A program made the translations under genes and the position numbers. Of a stretch of DNA of 64,000 nt, positions 1 through 9,049 are shown one piece after another. Every line of letters starts with the position of its first letter. Within the stretch, counting starts at the first letter, position 1. This DNA is from Nonlabens ulvanivorans (GTDB lineage Bacteria; Bacteroidota; Bacteroidia; Flavobacteriales; Flavobacteriaceae), in contig NZ_BBMK01000007.1 of the NCBI RefSeq assembly GCF_000755285.1, positions 62,001-126,000 of the forward strand, written 5' to 3'. Below the pieces are notes generated by a model that was not told the DNA's origin, made no database searches, and saw nothing but the letters and a program-made list of their open reading frames with translations.

Positions 1-9
1 TTTAATTAA

Positions 10-933
10 ATGATGGAACTAATCAATCAATTACAAACATGGATCTCGCAAAATCCTACCACGGCAAGTATCTTTAAATATTTAGTTTGGGTTATCGCTA
101 TATTAATTGCAGTACAAGTTCTTAGAAGATTATTAAAGAAAAAGTTGCCTGATAGTGTCACTAGATATAAATCTCAAAAAGGTGTTGAAATCATAGGTTA
201 TATTTTTATCATCTTTTTATCCATTACTTACTTTACTGGTAATATCACAGACTTTACAATTGCTATCGGGCTACTATCTGCTGGTGTAGCCATCACTCTT
301 CAAGAGCTTTTTTTGAGTATCGCAGGTTCATTATATATATTTTTTGTGAAGGTCTATAAACCTGGTGACCGTATAGAAATTAATGGTATAAAAGGCGATG
401 TGATAGATATAGACAGTATCTACACTACAATGATGGAAATAGGCGAATGGGTAAGCACAGATAATTATAGTGGCCGTATTGTTAAATTAAGTAATGCCTT
501 TGTTTTTAAAGGACCCATTTATAATTTTTCTCAAGATTTCCCATTCATTTGGGATGAATTTAATTTACCGATCCATTATAAATCAGATGTGGCTCTCACT
601 AAAAAAATTGTCATTGACATTGCTCAAAAAGTCTTATCTGACTATGTCAATCTCTCAAAAAGCCACTGGCAAAATGTAGTTTCAAAATACTACATTGAAG
701 ATGCAATGGTAGAACCTACTATAGCAATCACACTTACTGATAACTGGATACAGCTTAACTTGAGATATATTGTAGACTATAAAAAAAGACGCATTACAAA
801 ACATGAGTTACAACAGCAAATTCAACTGGCTATACTAGAGACTGATGGACTGGTTTCATTAGCATCTACTACTTTTGAAATAATTAAAATGCCTACCACT
901 AGCATTCAAGTGACAACACCTACTCAAGATTAA
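10..933 (+). CDS. MscS-family mechanosensitive ion channel
   Basis: Small-conductance mechanosensitive channel of the inner membrane, which releases solutes on hypo-osmotic shock. Three hydrophobic segments are visible (about residues 20-42, 57-76 and 82-112); the third is the pore helix and contains the Gly/Ala-rich stretch GLLSAGVAITLQ. It is followed by the soluble beta domain with VYKPGDRIEINGIKGDV, typical of MscS proteins. The protein has 307 residues, close to MscS size, with no extra N-terminal domain. An in-frame TAA lies just upstream of the tandem ATG-ATG, so the gene is complete at its 5' end; either Met could be used. It runs in the same direction as deoC, 13 bp downstream, with which it may share a transcript. 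The family call is firm; the exact subfamily is not. Confidence 0.9.
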   Translation: MMELINQLQTWISQNPTTASIFKYLVWVIAILIAVQVLRRLLKKKLPDSVTRYKSQKGVEIIGYIFIIFLSITYFTGNITDFTIAIGLLSAGVAITLQELFLSIAGSLYIFFVKVYKPGDRIEINGIKGDVIDIDSIYTTMMEIGEWVSTDNYSGRIVKLSNAFVFKGPIYNFSQDFPFIWDEFNLPIHYKSDVALTKKIVIDIAQKVLSDYVNLSKSHWQNVVSKYYIEDAMVEPTIAITLTDNWIQLNLRYIVDYKKRRITKHELQQQIQLAILETDGLVSLASTTFEIIKMPTTSIQVTTPTQD

Positions 934-946
934 TATATTAAACAAC

Positions 947-1591
947 ATGACTTCCACCAATACTTATATAGACCATACACAACTCAAAGCCACATCTACA
1001 TTAGACGATATAGCCATATTATGTAAAGAAGCTATGGAGCACAATCTTTATGCAGTATGCGTTAATGGTTATTATACCGCTTTCGCGAAAGCGCAATTAA
1101 AAAATACCTCAATAAAAATAGCAACCGTTGTGGGATTCCCTCTAGGTGCGGCCAGCACTGAATCTAAAGTCTTTGAAACTAAAGATGCTATAAGTCATGG
1201 TGCTGATGAGATTGACATGGTACTTCAAATAGGAGCCTTAATAAATAATGATCTTGAAACAGTGAAAAAAGATATCCTTGCAGTGCGAGAAGCTTCAAAA
1301 GGAAAAGTACTTAAGGTCATCTTTGAGAACTGTTACCTCACTGATAGTCAAATTAAAAATGCCTGTGAGATATGTCTAGAGGTAAAGGTAGATTTCATTA
1401 AAACATCAACTGGTTTTGGTACTGGTGGAGCGACCATTGAAAACGTTAGATTAATGAAGAACATAGTAGGGAATCAAATTAAAATTAAAGCCTCTGGTGG
1501 CATTAGAGATAAAGAAACTGCTCTAAAATATATAGCGTTGGGCGTTGATAGAATCGGAACTTCATCTGGTATTAAAATAGTAGAAGCATAA
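947..1591 (+). CDS. deoC: Deoxyribose-phosphate aldolase
   Basis: Cleaves 2-deoxyribose 5-phosphate to glyceraldehyde 3-phosphate and acetaldehyde, in cytosolic deoxynucleoside catabolism. This is a class I aldolase TIM barrel of 214 residues. Visible signatures are YIDHTQLK at the start, VVGFPLGA around residues 61-68, EIDMV (Asp90), the Schiff-base lysine K152 in DFIKTSTGFGTGGAT, and K181 in IKASGGIRD. It sits 18 bp upstream of deoD, which supplies deoxyribose 1-phosphate upstream in the same pathway, so the pair is a salvage unit. The palindrome CGCTTTCGCGAAAGCG lies inside the gene at 1078-1093 and is read in frame as Ala-Phe-Ala-Lys-Ala (residues 45-49), in a surface-type position where the family varies. 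Confidence 0.96.
   Translation: MTSTNTYIDHTQLKATSTLDDIAILCKEAMEHNLYAVCVNGYYTAFAKAQLKNTSIKIATVVGFPLGAASTESKVFETKDAISHGADEIDMVLQIGALINNDLETVKKDILAVREASKGKVLKVIFENCYLTDSQIKNACEICLEVKVDFIKTSTGFGTGGATIENVRLMKNIVGNQIKIKASGGIRDKETALKYIALGVDRIGTSSGIKIVEA
1078..1093. repeat. CGCTTTCGCGAAAGCG palindrome copy
   Basis: Exact copy inside deoC, read as Ala-Phe-Ala-Lys-Ala. Confidence 0.9.
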
Positions 1592-1609
1592 TTAAATAAA
1601 AATCATATT

Positions 1610-2311
1610 ATGAGTACACATATAGAGGCCAAAAAAGGACAAATTGCAGACACCGTACTACTTCCTGGAGATCCTATGCGAGCAAAATGGATAGCTGAAA
1701 CCTTTCTGGATAACCCAACCTGCTATAATGATGTGCGAGGCATGCTGGGCTATACGGGAAATTATAAAGGTAAGCCTGTCTCTGTGCAAGGAACTGGCAT
1801 GGGAATACCGTCTGCACTTATATATTGTCATGAACTAATTTCAGATTATGGAGTTAAAAATTTAATACGAGTAGGATCTGCAGGTTCTTATCAAAAAGAT
1901 GTAGAGATAAGAGATATTGTGATTGCTATGGCTGCCAGTACAACGTCTGGAATTAATAATTCAAGATTTAAAAATGCCGACTACTCGCCTACTGCAAATT
2001 TTGATTTGTTTTTAAAAGCGTGTCTATATGCAAGAGAAAATAATATTGACATTAAAGCTGGTAACATTCTATCTGCAGATGAGTTCTATGAAGACGACTT
2101 TGAAAACTATAAACAATGGGCAGACTATGGTGTATTGTGTGTAGAAATGGAAACCGCTGGATTATATACTATCGCGGCAAAACATAGTGTAAAAGCACTT
2201 TCTATACTTACTATATCAGATTCACTAGTTACAGGAGAACACACCACGTCTGAAGAAAGAGAAACGACATTTCAAAAAATGATTGAGATAGCACTAGCCA
2301 CGTTAGAGTGA
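1610..2311 (+). CDS. deoD: Purine-nucleoside phosphorylase, DeoD type
   Basis: Phosphorolyses purine (deoxy)ribonucleosides to free base and (deoxy)ribose 1-phosphate. The hexameric bacterial type is indicated by the length (233 residues) and by GDPMRAK (Asp21-Lys26, phosphate binding), RVGSAGSY (about 87-94), [10 protein letters not shown] (Glu179/Glu181, ribose binding) and the catalytic aspartate in [10 protein letters not shown] (Asp204). All key positions are present. It follows deoC closely on the same strand and ends 2 bp from the stop of the convergent TSUP gene. Assignment is secure. Confidence 0.96.
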   Translation: MSTHIEAKKGQIADTVLLPGDPMRAKWIAETFLDNPTCYNDVRGMLGYTGNYKGKPVSVQGTGMGIPSALIYCHELISDYGVKNLIRVGSAGSYQKDVEIRDIVIAMAASTTSGINNSRFKNADYSPTANFDLFLKACLYARENNIDIKAGNILSADEFYEDDFENYKQWADYGVLCVEMETAGLYTIAAKHSVKALSILTISDSLVTGEHTTSEERETTFQKMIEIALATLE

Positions 2312-2312
2312 T

Positions 2313-3050
2313 TTACATTTTAATGTAATCAGAAAAAACACTGGCTATACCTATAATCAATATTAATACGATCACTAAAGTCCTAAATTGTTCTTGAGAA
2401 AAATAAGCCAGTATGCGTTTACCTATCCATGTACCTACGATAGCAACTATCAACAATAGCCCGGCTATATATAAATGCTCTTGATGCATGTATCCATTAT
2501 AATAATAAATAACAGCTCTACTCGCATCTACACCAAAATCAATAGCCGCTGATGTTGCAATAAAGGTAGCTTTATCCATTTTAAAAGCAGCCATAGTAAT
2601 TCCTCTTATCGCACCACCGGTGCCTAATAACCCAGCACTAAGACCAGATAATACTCCACCTGTAATAGCATTTCTATTACTGTCTTTAACCACTAAATTC
2701 TTAAAAATTAAAAATATGAGACTTAGTATAATTAAGAATACACCTAATATGAGTCCCAACATACTGGGATTAATATATTTACTTAAAAAGGCGCCAATAG
2801 AAACAAATATAATAGCTGGTATACCTAGATAGAACAACAGCCTTTTATCTAAACCTTTTCTGAAGAATGCGATTTTAGTCACATTACTAGATAAATGGAA
2901 TAATGCTGTAATTCCTAAAACAGATTGAAAATCAAAATAGAAATTTGCTACTGGCACAAAAAATACTGAAGAACCAAAACCACCAACGGTTCCTAGCACT
3001 TCTGCTAATAAAGCTAGTATTAAAAAGACAGGTAGATATCGACTAAGCAT
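2313..3050 (-). CDS. TSUP-family permease (TauE/SafE-like)
   Basis: Integral inner-membrane protein of 245 residues with about eight hydrophobic segments and the duplicated small-residue loops typical of the TSUP family: GTVGGFGSSVFFVP near residue 20 and GLSAGLLGTGGAIRGI near 140. The family exports or imports small organic anions, sulfite or sulfoacetate; the substrate cannot be read from the sequence. Its ATG directly follows the stop codon of the universal-stress gene upstream, so the two are translationally coupled, which suggests a stress-linked role. There is no frameshift or truncation. Confidence 0.85.
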   Translation of the reverse strand: MLSRYLPVFLILALLAEVLGTVGGFGSSVFFVPVANFYFDFQSVLGITALFHLSSNVTKIAFFRKGLDKRLLFYLGIPAIIFVSIGAFLSKYINPSMLGLILGVFLIILSLIFLIFKNLVVKDSNRNAITGGVLSGLSAGLLGTGGAIRGITMAAFKMDKATFIATSAAIDFGVDASRAVIYYYNGYMHQEHLYIAGLLLIVAIVGTWIGKRILAYFSQEQFRTLVIVLILIIGIASVFSDYIKM

Positions 3051-3899
3051 CTAAGAATTACAATCTCTTAATACTAGTAGCGGTAAAGTAGCTGCATTCA
3101 CTATCTCTGAAAGATGTGATTCTGATATCATGCGCTCTAGGAAAGATTGAGACTTTACAGATATTGCTTGTAGTTGATAATTTCTAGAGCTCAGAGATTT
3201 TTTAATAATCATTAATGGTTCTTGATCTTTATGAACCTCATAAATTACCGGACTAGGCAAACAAAACTTAATAAAAGCTTCTCGTTCTTCTCTATAATTT
3301 ATTGGATCTATTTGAAATCCATGATTAAAACGAATGACATTAATGGTAGATCTAAATTTTGAAACTAATTCTAGGAAAACATCTTTGCCGCACACTTCAA
3401 ATATGTCATCATAATCTAAAATATATTGAACCGCATTTAGCTCTTTATAGCTGTAATCTATAGGTATAGCTAGAACAGGACAATCTGTATTTCTTATAAT
3501 TCTTAAGGTATGTGAGCTAAAGATGTATTCAATGATACCACTTTTACCATCTGTACCGCATATAATTAAATCTATGTGATATTTCTTTACAGCATCATTT
3601 ACAGCACTCGTAAAGACATCATAATCCACCATGGTGTGAAAATTGTAATCTTCATTTTTAGATTTAATTTTTAAAGCTTCACTTACTTTTTTTAAATCAC
3701 TTTTATTATCATTTAATAACGCAGCTGCGATGTCGTCTTTAGGATTTGCAACCATAAGATCATCCATTGTGTATTCCCAAAACTTTTGCACGCTCAATAG
3801 ATGGAAACTGCAAGATTGACCTGTAAAAAGCTTTAGTGCATAATCGTGTGCATTTTCAGATTTATCAGTAAAATCCGTAAGTAATAGAATATTCTTCAT
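3051..3899 (-). CDS. Universal stress protein with two Usp domains
   Basis: Cytosolic protein with tandem Usp folds: the first starts with MKNILLLTDFTDKSENAHDYA and carries the family signature IDLIICGTDGKSGI followed by SHTLRIIRNTDCPVLAIP (about residues 115-150), and the second is degenerate (about 160-282, ending ATLPLLVLRD). An upstream ATG would add eight residues (start 3923). I prefer 3899 because the next residues match the usual Usp N terminus and because a TAnnTTTG-type element at 3921-3928 would lie inside the longer version. Such double-Usp proteins are common in Bacteroidota. The first domain keeps the Gly-rich nucleotide loop only partly (GTDGKSGI), so ATP binding is uncertain. 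It is followed without a gap by the TSUP gene. Confidence 0.86.
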   Translation of the reverse strand: MKNILLLTDFTDKSENAHDYALKLFTGQSCSFHLLSVQKFWEYTMDDLMVANPKDDIAAALLNDNKSDLKKVSEALKIKSKNEDYNFHTMVDYDVFTSAVNDAVKKYHIDLIICGTDGKSGIIEYIFSSHTLRIIRNTDCPVLAIPIDYSYKELNAVQYILDYDDIFEVCGKDVFLELVSKFRSTINVIRFNHGFQIDPINYREEREAFIKFCLPSPVIYEVHKDQEPLMIIKKSLSSRNYQLQAISVKSQSFLERMISESHLSEIVNAATLPLLVLRDCNS

Positions 3900-3920
3900 G
3901 ATGATTGCTTTTAGTCTAAT

Positions 3921-3947
3921 CAAATGTAATTGTTAGATTAAGAGCAA
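3921..3947 (-). promoter_or_regulatory. Candidate promoter of the usp-TSUP pair
   Basis: Read on the minus strand, TACATTTG (3928-3921) matches the Bacteroidota -7 element TAnnTTTG, with a TTG at 3947-3945, 16 bp upstream. The spacing is slightly short. The predicted start site lies about 15 nt before the ATG at 3899. Confidence 0.45.
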
Positions 3948-4017
3948 ACTATGATATAAATCACTGTAAATCAATAAGCCTCATAGGACTATATCATTAA
4001 AAGAGATAAATACTAGA

Positions 4018-6291
4018 TTAGTGAGAGATGACGATATATTCTGTTCCTGTACTCTGGATAGTATATCGATCAGAAGCTATTAGAGTATTAAAAGTGTTAG
4101 CACCTGATATCGAATCGTCAGTAATATTAAGTACCGATCCACCACTTAAAATTGACACAGAACCTACGATGTCATTTTTAGTTATAAGAATATAAATCTT
4201 ACCCTTATTTGTTGGGGGGGCCGGAGCAGGTAAATCAATACTAGGCGTGCCATTTATAATTCTAATCGTGTAATCATCCAAGGAAGCAGTATAAGCTGTT
4301 CCTGAAACTGTTTCTTCATATGAACTGATCTTATTCAAATCAGCAGCTGTAGAGGCAAGTTTTACGATACCTGTATCAGTAATCATCAAGGTCCTATCGG
4401 TACTCGCTGTAGATGCTTGTAAACCTTCTATTCTTAAAGGGTCATTATCTACATCTTTAATGTGTACCTTGTGTGTTGCATCATCGTTATCGATGTCTTG
4501 CGAATTCTCTTTGAAAAGCGCTAAGTAACCACGGTTATTAATCATTAAACCCGATTGAAAACCACCTCTAGGACCTACGACGTTATAAGTGACAAAATCC
4601 ATTTTTGAAGACCTAGTCGCATCATCATTATCAACTAATCGCGCTACAATCGCACCCATTTCACGTGTGCCTGCAAAATTTTCTACCGCCATACGATACG
4701 TAAATTTAGGACCATAACCAGCTAGTTTTGATAAGTCTATCATGGTAAATGTGTTGGTACTTGAATTGACATTAGTGCGTATCACACGCAATGCACCTTC
4801 GTTGATAGTAGTAGCTCCATTTACGAATAACTTATCATTAGTGTACACATCACCATTGGCTATCATCGGTTGATCTGTATTAGCGTAAATAGCACCAGCA
4901 TCTGTTACCACAACATTATTACCAGCATCGGCAGGTCTGTTAGCGGTTGTTCTTGTATTAACAGAATCATACGTCCATTCTGACTCATCGGTATTCACCG
5001 GTGACCAGACAGTAGCTGTACTATTCCAGTAATGAAAACCTTCGTTATAGTTGATATCATCTGTTGTTGCTGGTGTACCTAATGTATTAACCCAATCGGC
5101 ATTAAGAAACACTAACTGTCCATTCTCAGAACCATTTAGCGTTAAATCAATAACTCTAGGCACTAAGACACCATCAGTAGCTGTAACAGCTCCTAAATGA
5201 TTGACTGCTCTTATGTCTAAAGATGATTGTGGTGATGAAGTGTTGATACCAGTATTGGAGTTCTTAAGAATCGTAAAGGCATTACTAAAGGTTGTAGTTC
5301 CAATTACTCTAGATCCATTACCAACACTAAATAACCTATCTGCTGCATCAAATCCAGCTGCATTAACAGGTGTATATCGCTCATTATAGGTTCCTACTAC
5401 CATCTCACTTCCCGATGGACTAGAAAGGTTATTACCTAATGTAAAACTACCTAAACCTGTACTTGAATTATTATTACCCAATGAAAAGCTATTTTCACCT
5501 GATGCAACATTTGAAAAACCTATTGCAGCTGCATTAATTGCTGTGGCATCATTTAATCTTCCTAATGCAATAGCATTTTCTGCAATAGCATCACTTGTAT
5601 TTCCTATGGATATACTATTTAAACCAGTCGCCTTTGATGCGATACCAGCAGATACGGAATGATTTCCACTTGCTGTCGTTCCTCTACCCATAGCAACAGA
5701 ATAATCTCCAGTAGAATTATTAATATATCCTAAAGCCGTTGCTGCAGTTCCAGACACTACATTATCGTATCCTAGTGCTATAGCATAAGAAGAGGTTGCT
5801 AAGTTATCTCGACCCATCGCCATACTAAAAGAACCTAAATTAGTATTATCCCAATCTGAGTTATCATTATATCCGACTCTGAAAGCGCCTTTTCCTTTAT
5901 CAAAAAACATTCTGTAATCGTCACTGGAACCGGTCATATTATTCAATTGTGTGCTTCCAAAAACAAAATCGTCTCGCGCAATATCAGTTGTATTATGTAC
6001 AACACCACTTTCACTGATAAATTCACTACTAGAAATTAATCTAATCCAGATGGTACCATTATAGTAATAAAAGCCATCTTCATTATTTGTTTGATAAACT
6101 AAAAGGCCTTGAACAGGACTTGCGATTGCGGTTCTGTCAGATTCTTCCATACGCGGAATTAAAATTCCGCCGTCAGTAGATTCAATATCTAAAATACTTG
6201 ATGGATCAGGAGTATCTGTTCCGATACCAACTTGTGCCTGAACACTTAAAGCTGATAGTAATATAATCATTAAAATATACAAATTCTTCAT
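4018..6291 (-). CDS. Large secreted protein with YadA-head-like repeats
   Basis: From the second Met (6291) the protein begins with a clean signal peptide (MKNLYILMIILLSALSVQAQ). It then shows the VGIGTDTPDPSSILDIES opening common to many flavobacterial surface proteins. Residues about 160-310 contain a run of short repeats of the type SYAIALGYDN / NSTGDYSVAMGRG / NAIALGR, which resemble the left-handed parallel beta-roll of YadA-type trimeric adhesin heads. The rest is beta-rich, and I see no C-terminal type IX sorting domain or beta-barrel anchor. It is probably exported; host or surface contact is only an inference. A C7/G7 run (4214-4220) adds a Pro-Pro near the C terminus (PAPAPPTNK). 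The first ATG at 6312 would put seven residues before the signal peptide and is less likely. Confidence 0.7.
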   Translation of the reverse strand: MKNLYILMIILLSALSVQAQVGIGTDTPDPSSILDIESTDGGILIPRMEESDRTAIASPVQGLLVYQTNNEDGFYYYNGTIWIRLISSSEFISESGVVHNTTDIARDDFVFGSTQLNNMTGSSDDYRMFFDKGKGAFRVGYNDNSDWDNTNLGSFSMAMGRDNLATSSYAIALGYDNVVSGTAATALGYINNSTGDYSVAMGRGTTASGNHSVSAGIASKATGLNSISIGNTSDAIAENAIALGRLNDATAINAAAIGFSNVASGENSFSLGNNNSSTGLGSFTLGNNLSSPSGSEMVVGTYNERYTPVNAAGFDAADRLFSVGNGSRVIGTTTFSNAFTILKNSNTGINTSSPQSSLDIRAVNHLGAVTATDGVLVPRVIDLTLNGSENGQLVFLNADWVNTLGTPATTDDINYNEGFHYWNSTATVWSPVNTDESEWTYDSVNTRTTANRPADAGNNVVVTDAGAIYANTDQPMIANGDVYTNDKLFVNGATTINEGALRVIRTNVNSSTNTFTMIDLSKLAGYGPKFTYRMAVENFAGTREMGAIVARLVDNDDATRSSKMDFVTYNVVGPRGGFQSGLMINNRGYLALFKENSQDIDNDDATHKVHIKDVDNDPLRIEGLQASTASTDRTLMITDTGIVKLASTAADLNKISSYEETVSGTAYTASLDDYTIRIINGTPSIDLPAPAPPTNKGKIYILITKNDIVGSVSILSGGSVLNITDDSISGANTFNTLIASDRYTIQSTGTEYIVISH

Positions 6292-6434
6292 AGACCACAA
6301 AGATATTATCATTTCCAGTCAATGATCATATTAAAGATAAAAACAAACATCTTATCGACGTAACAGCAGCAATAACCGACAAATACTCACTTTAACAGAC
6401 TCATTATCGACTAATTACTTTATCCTATGTTTAA

Positions 6435-6461
6435 TTAAATGATGTATACAATATCATTTAA
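6435..6461. promoter_or_regulatory. Inverted repeat upstream of mqo
   Basis: Perfect 9-bp arms TTAAATGAT / ATCATTTAA are separated by 9 nt, centred about 58 bp before the mqo ATG. The layout suits a dimeric regulator, but in such AT-rich DNA it could be chance. Confidence 0.3.
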
Positions 6462-6505
6462 CTCGTTTTTCTTACTCATTAATTTAATAATCCTTAAAAT
6501 TGAGA

Positions 6506-7974
6506 ATGGAAAACAAAGACTACGACCTTATATGTGTTGGCGCTGGTATCATGACCGCTACTCTAGCCCTTATTACTAAAATACTTCAACCAGAAATGCG
6601 CATTCTAATTTTAGAACGATTAGATCAAGTTGCTCAAGAAAGTAGTGCTGCATGGAATAATGCTGGTACTGGTCATAGTGCTTTGTGTGAACTTAATTAT
6701 TGCCCTCAAAAAAATGATCAGGTTGATATTAGTAAGGCAATAGACATTTGTACACAGTTTGAAATGTCTAAACAATTCTGGAGTTACTTGGTAGCTCAAA
6801 ATCTGATCAAAGAACCTAACTCTTTTATAAATCCGGTGCCTCATAATAGTTGGGTTTATGGAGCAGATAATGTTGATTATCTAGAGCGACGCTTTCACGC
6901 AATGAAAGAACATTTCATGTTTGAATCTATCGAATTCACAAGATCTATAGAGAAAATGAAGGAATGGTTTCCATTAATCATGGAAGATCGTGATAAGAGC
7001 GATCATATGGCTGGCTCTAGAATCAATCGTGGAGCGAGATGAACTTCGGATCTTTAACAGAACAGCTATTCCATATCCTAGAAACAGAATATAACGTCAC
7101 CGTTTCATTTAATGAAGAGGTTCAAGATGTAGATCCTGATAAGGCTATAGAATGGGACGTCATCACAAAAAACAGGATCAGTGGTGATACTAGAACTTTA
7201 AGTGCACACCATGTTTTTATAGGTGCTGGTGGCGGTAGTTTGTTACTATTACAAAAAGTAGAAATAGACGAAAAAGAAGGTTATGGCGGATTTCCCGTAA
7301 GTGGAGCGTGGCTGGTTTGTAAAAACCAAGAGATTATTAACCAGCATTACGGCAAGGTTTATTCTAAAGCTGGACCTAATGATCCACCGATGAGCACGCC
7401 ACATCTAGATACGAGATTTATTAATGGGAAACGCGAATTACTATTTGGTCCTTTTGCCGGTTTTAGCCCTAAGTTTTTAAAAGAAGGTTCTTATCTGGAT
7501 CTTTTTAAATCGATTAAGACCGATAATATTAAACCGATGCTGGAGACCTTTTGGGATAATCTACCATTAACGCAATACTTAGTAAACCAAGTCACCATGT
7601 CCTTTGATGACCGCATGGATGATTTGCGCAAGTTCTATAAAAATGCCAAAAATGAAGACTGGGAATACCTAGTTGCTGGACAACGCGTTCAAATCATTAA
7701 AAAAGATGAATTTGAAGGTGGACAACTGCAGTTTGGCACTGAAGTCATAGCTAGTAAAGATGGAAGTATTACTTGCCTTTTAGGCGCTTCTCCTGGAGCT
7801 TCTACAGCGGTAAAGATTATGCTAGACGTGATAGAAAAAGCTTTTCCTGAACTCATAGAAAATCCTGAAACCTTAAGTAAACTACAAAAAATGATTCCAT
7901 TTTATAAGACTGAGGTTACTAAGGAATTATTTGATAAGGAATTGATGAGGTCTAAGGAGTTGCTGGAGTTATAA
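6506..7974 (+). pseudogene. mqo: Malate:quinone oxidoreductase, one frameshift
   Basis: Membrane-associated FAD enzyme oxidising malate to oxaloacetate with electron transfer to menaquinone. The N-terminal frame starts at ATG 6506 (ENKDYDLICVGAGIMTATLA, an FAD-binding Rossmann motif) and continues with SSAAWNNAGTGHSALCELNY. It stops at 7042 just after NRGAR, while the downstream frame resumes with MNFGSLTEQLFHILE and goes on through GAGGGSLLLLQKV and GQRVQIIKK to the usual C terminus. Family members read through this point as N-R-G-x-(D/E)-(V/M)-N-F-G, so one base is missing at about 7034-7038. The total span (1469 nt) is one short of a multiple of three. It is either a true inactivating mutation or a sequence error; the high quality of both halves and the many similar indels in this window favour error. 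A start at TTG 6500 is less likely. Confidence 0.9.
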
Positions 7975-8017
7975 AAATTAGGGCATGTGCGCATTTTAAA
8001 TCTTAGATTAAAACACA

Positions 8018-8139
8018 CGCGTTACAAACACGCGCGACGTGGAAGATATGAAGAAATGAAAAAGTGTGTCGTTTTTAAAATCGCGTTGCAAACGTTAGAC
8101 TATGACTCACTAGTCACAGACTAGCGCGACTTGGAAAGA
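8018..8139. repeat. Divergent repeat pair with a hairpin insert
   Basis: Two related units lie side by side: 8018-8046 and 8082-8139. Both begin CGCGTT(A/G)CAAAC and end GCGCGAC(G/T)TGGAA(A)GA. In the second unit about 30 nt are inserted between these halves and form an imperfect hairpin around ACTAGT. The elements fill the gap between mqo and an accessory gene. They look like copies of a dispersed small palindromic (REP-like) element, but only these two are seen here. Confidence 0.5.
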
Positions 8140-8162
8140 CTAAAAACCAAGAAGTGAGTTCT

Positions 8163-9014
8163 TTAATCCTTTATTTGTTTTTTAACCAAATTTAGGGCTA
8201 CATCATCATCTAATAGGTTAACATATTTTTTCCAAAAATATTCACCTTTCTTAGTCAATTGATAAAAAGCAAAACCATTATCCAGAGCGGCATTTCTCTG
8301 TAATATATCTTTAGCAACAAATTTTTCAACATTTAGATCTGAAAATCCCAATGGAATCTTGTTTCGCATACTTACAGAAACCGCTAAATTTTCGAATAAA
8401 TTGAATAACTTACTTTTTTTAAATTTTTCAAATTGATTATCTAAATTTTTCCTCTCATTGAAATCATAATTTTCTCTAGGCTCGTTCAAATCCTCAGTAA
8501 GTCTTGACTTTAAGTAGTTAACATTTTCTTGAGATTCACTGAGTTTTTTTCTTAATAAATCTGATTCTTTAGATTTAGTCATTATCTCATTTTGCAATCC
8601 TTCAATTTTAGAATTCAATTCGGATATCTCAGCATTACCAGCTCTTACTAATTCATACTTTCTTTCTTCCTTGGCTATTTTCTGCTTTTCAATCCACTCT
8701 TGCTTCTGTTCACTGAAATGATTAAGTTTTCTTTCACTTTTTGCTTTTCCAATTATTCGCTCAATTCCCCACATAAAATAGGGCAAGACTAAGACATAAA
8801 TAATTGCTATAACTAAAGGATAATAAATTGTCGAGAATTCATCAGAATAAGATTTCACTAATTCAATTCTTTCAACAATTTTTAATTCTGAAAATAAAAC
8901 TAATATAAAAGACTCCCAATTCATTGCAATCCAAGCTACTACAAATGAGTAAACAAAAGGATTTTTTATTCTTTCTGTGGAATTTTGAGTAATACTTTTA
9001 ATAATATCTTTCAT
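8163..9014 (-). CDS. Two-TM coiled-coil protein of unknown function
   Basis: I do not recognise a named family. The 283 residues show two membrane helices (about 20-41 in IKNPFVYSFVVAWIAMNW, and 63-83), a charged coiled coil (about 95-180), and a soluble C-terminal domain (about 195-283). The latter ends with a winged-helix-like pattern, FAFYQLTKKGEYFWKKY. The N-terminal signature (S/T)ERIKNPFxYSFxxxW resembles a type of small membrane protein that I associate with accessory regions of Bacteroidota; this is an impression, not a search result. The gene stands alone between a repeat pair and an unrelated gene, and it is more lysine- and AT-rich than its neighbours, in keeping with horizontal acquisition. 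A membrane-sensing or defence-effector role is possible but unproven. Confidence 0.6.
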   Translation of the reverse strand: MKDIIKSITQNSTERIKNPFVYSFVVAWIAMNWESFILVLFSELKIVERIELVKSYSDEFSTIYYPLVIAIIYVLVLPYFMWGIERIIGKAKSERKLNHFSEQKQEWIEKQKIAKEERKYELVRAGNAEISELNSKIEGLQNEIMTKSKESDLLRKKLSESQENVNYLKSRLTEDLNEPRENYDFNERKNLDNQFEKFKKSKLFNLFENLAVSVSMRNKIPLGFSDLNVEKFVAKDILQRNAALDNGFAFYQLTKKGEYFWKKYVNLLDDDVALNLVKKQIKD

Positions 9015-9049
9015 TAATTACAAATTGGAAATTTTATTAGCAAATCTAA

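Noticed and set aside
6500..6505. TTG start for mqo
   Set aside because: ATG at 6506 directly precedes the conserved FAD motif and no better ribosome site is seen for TTG.
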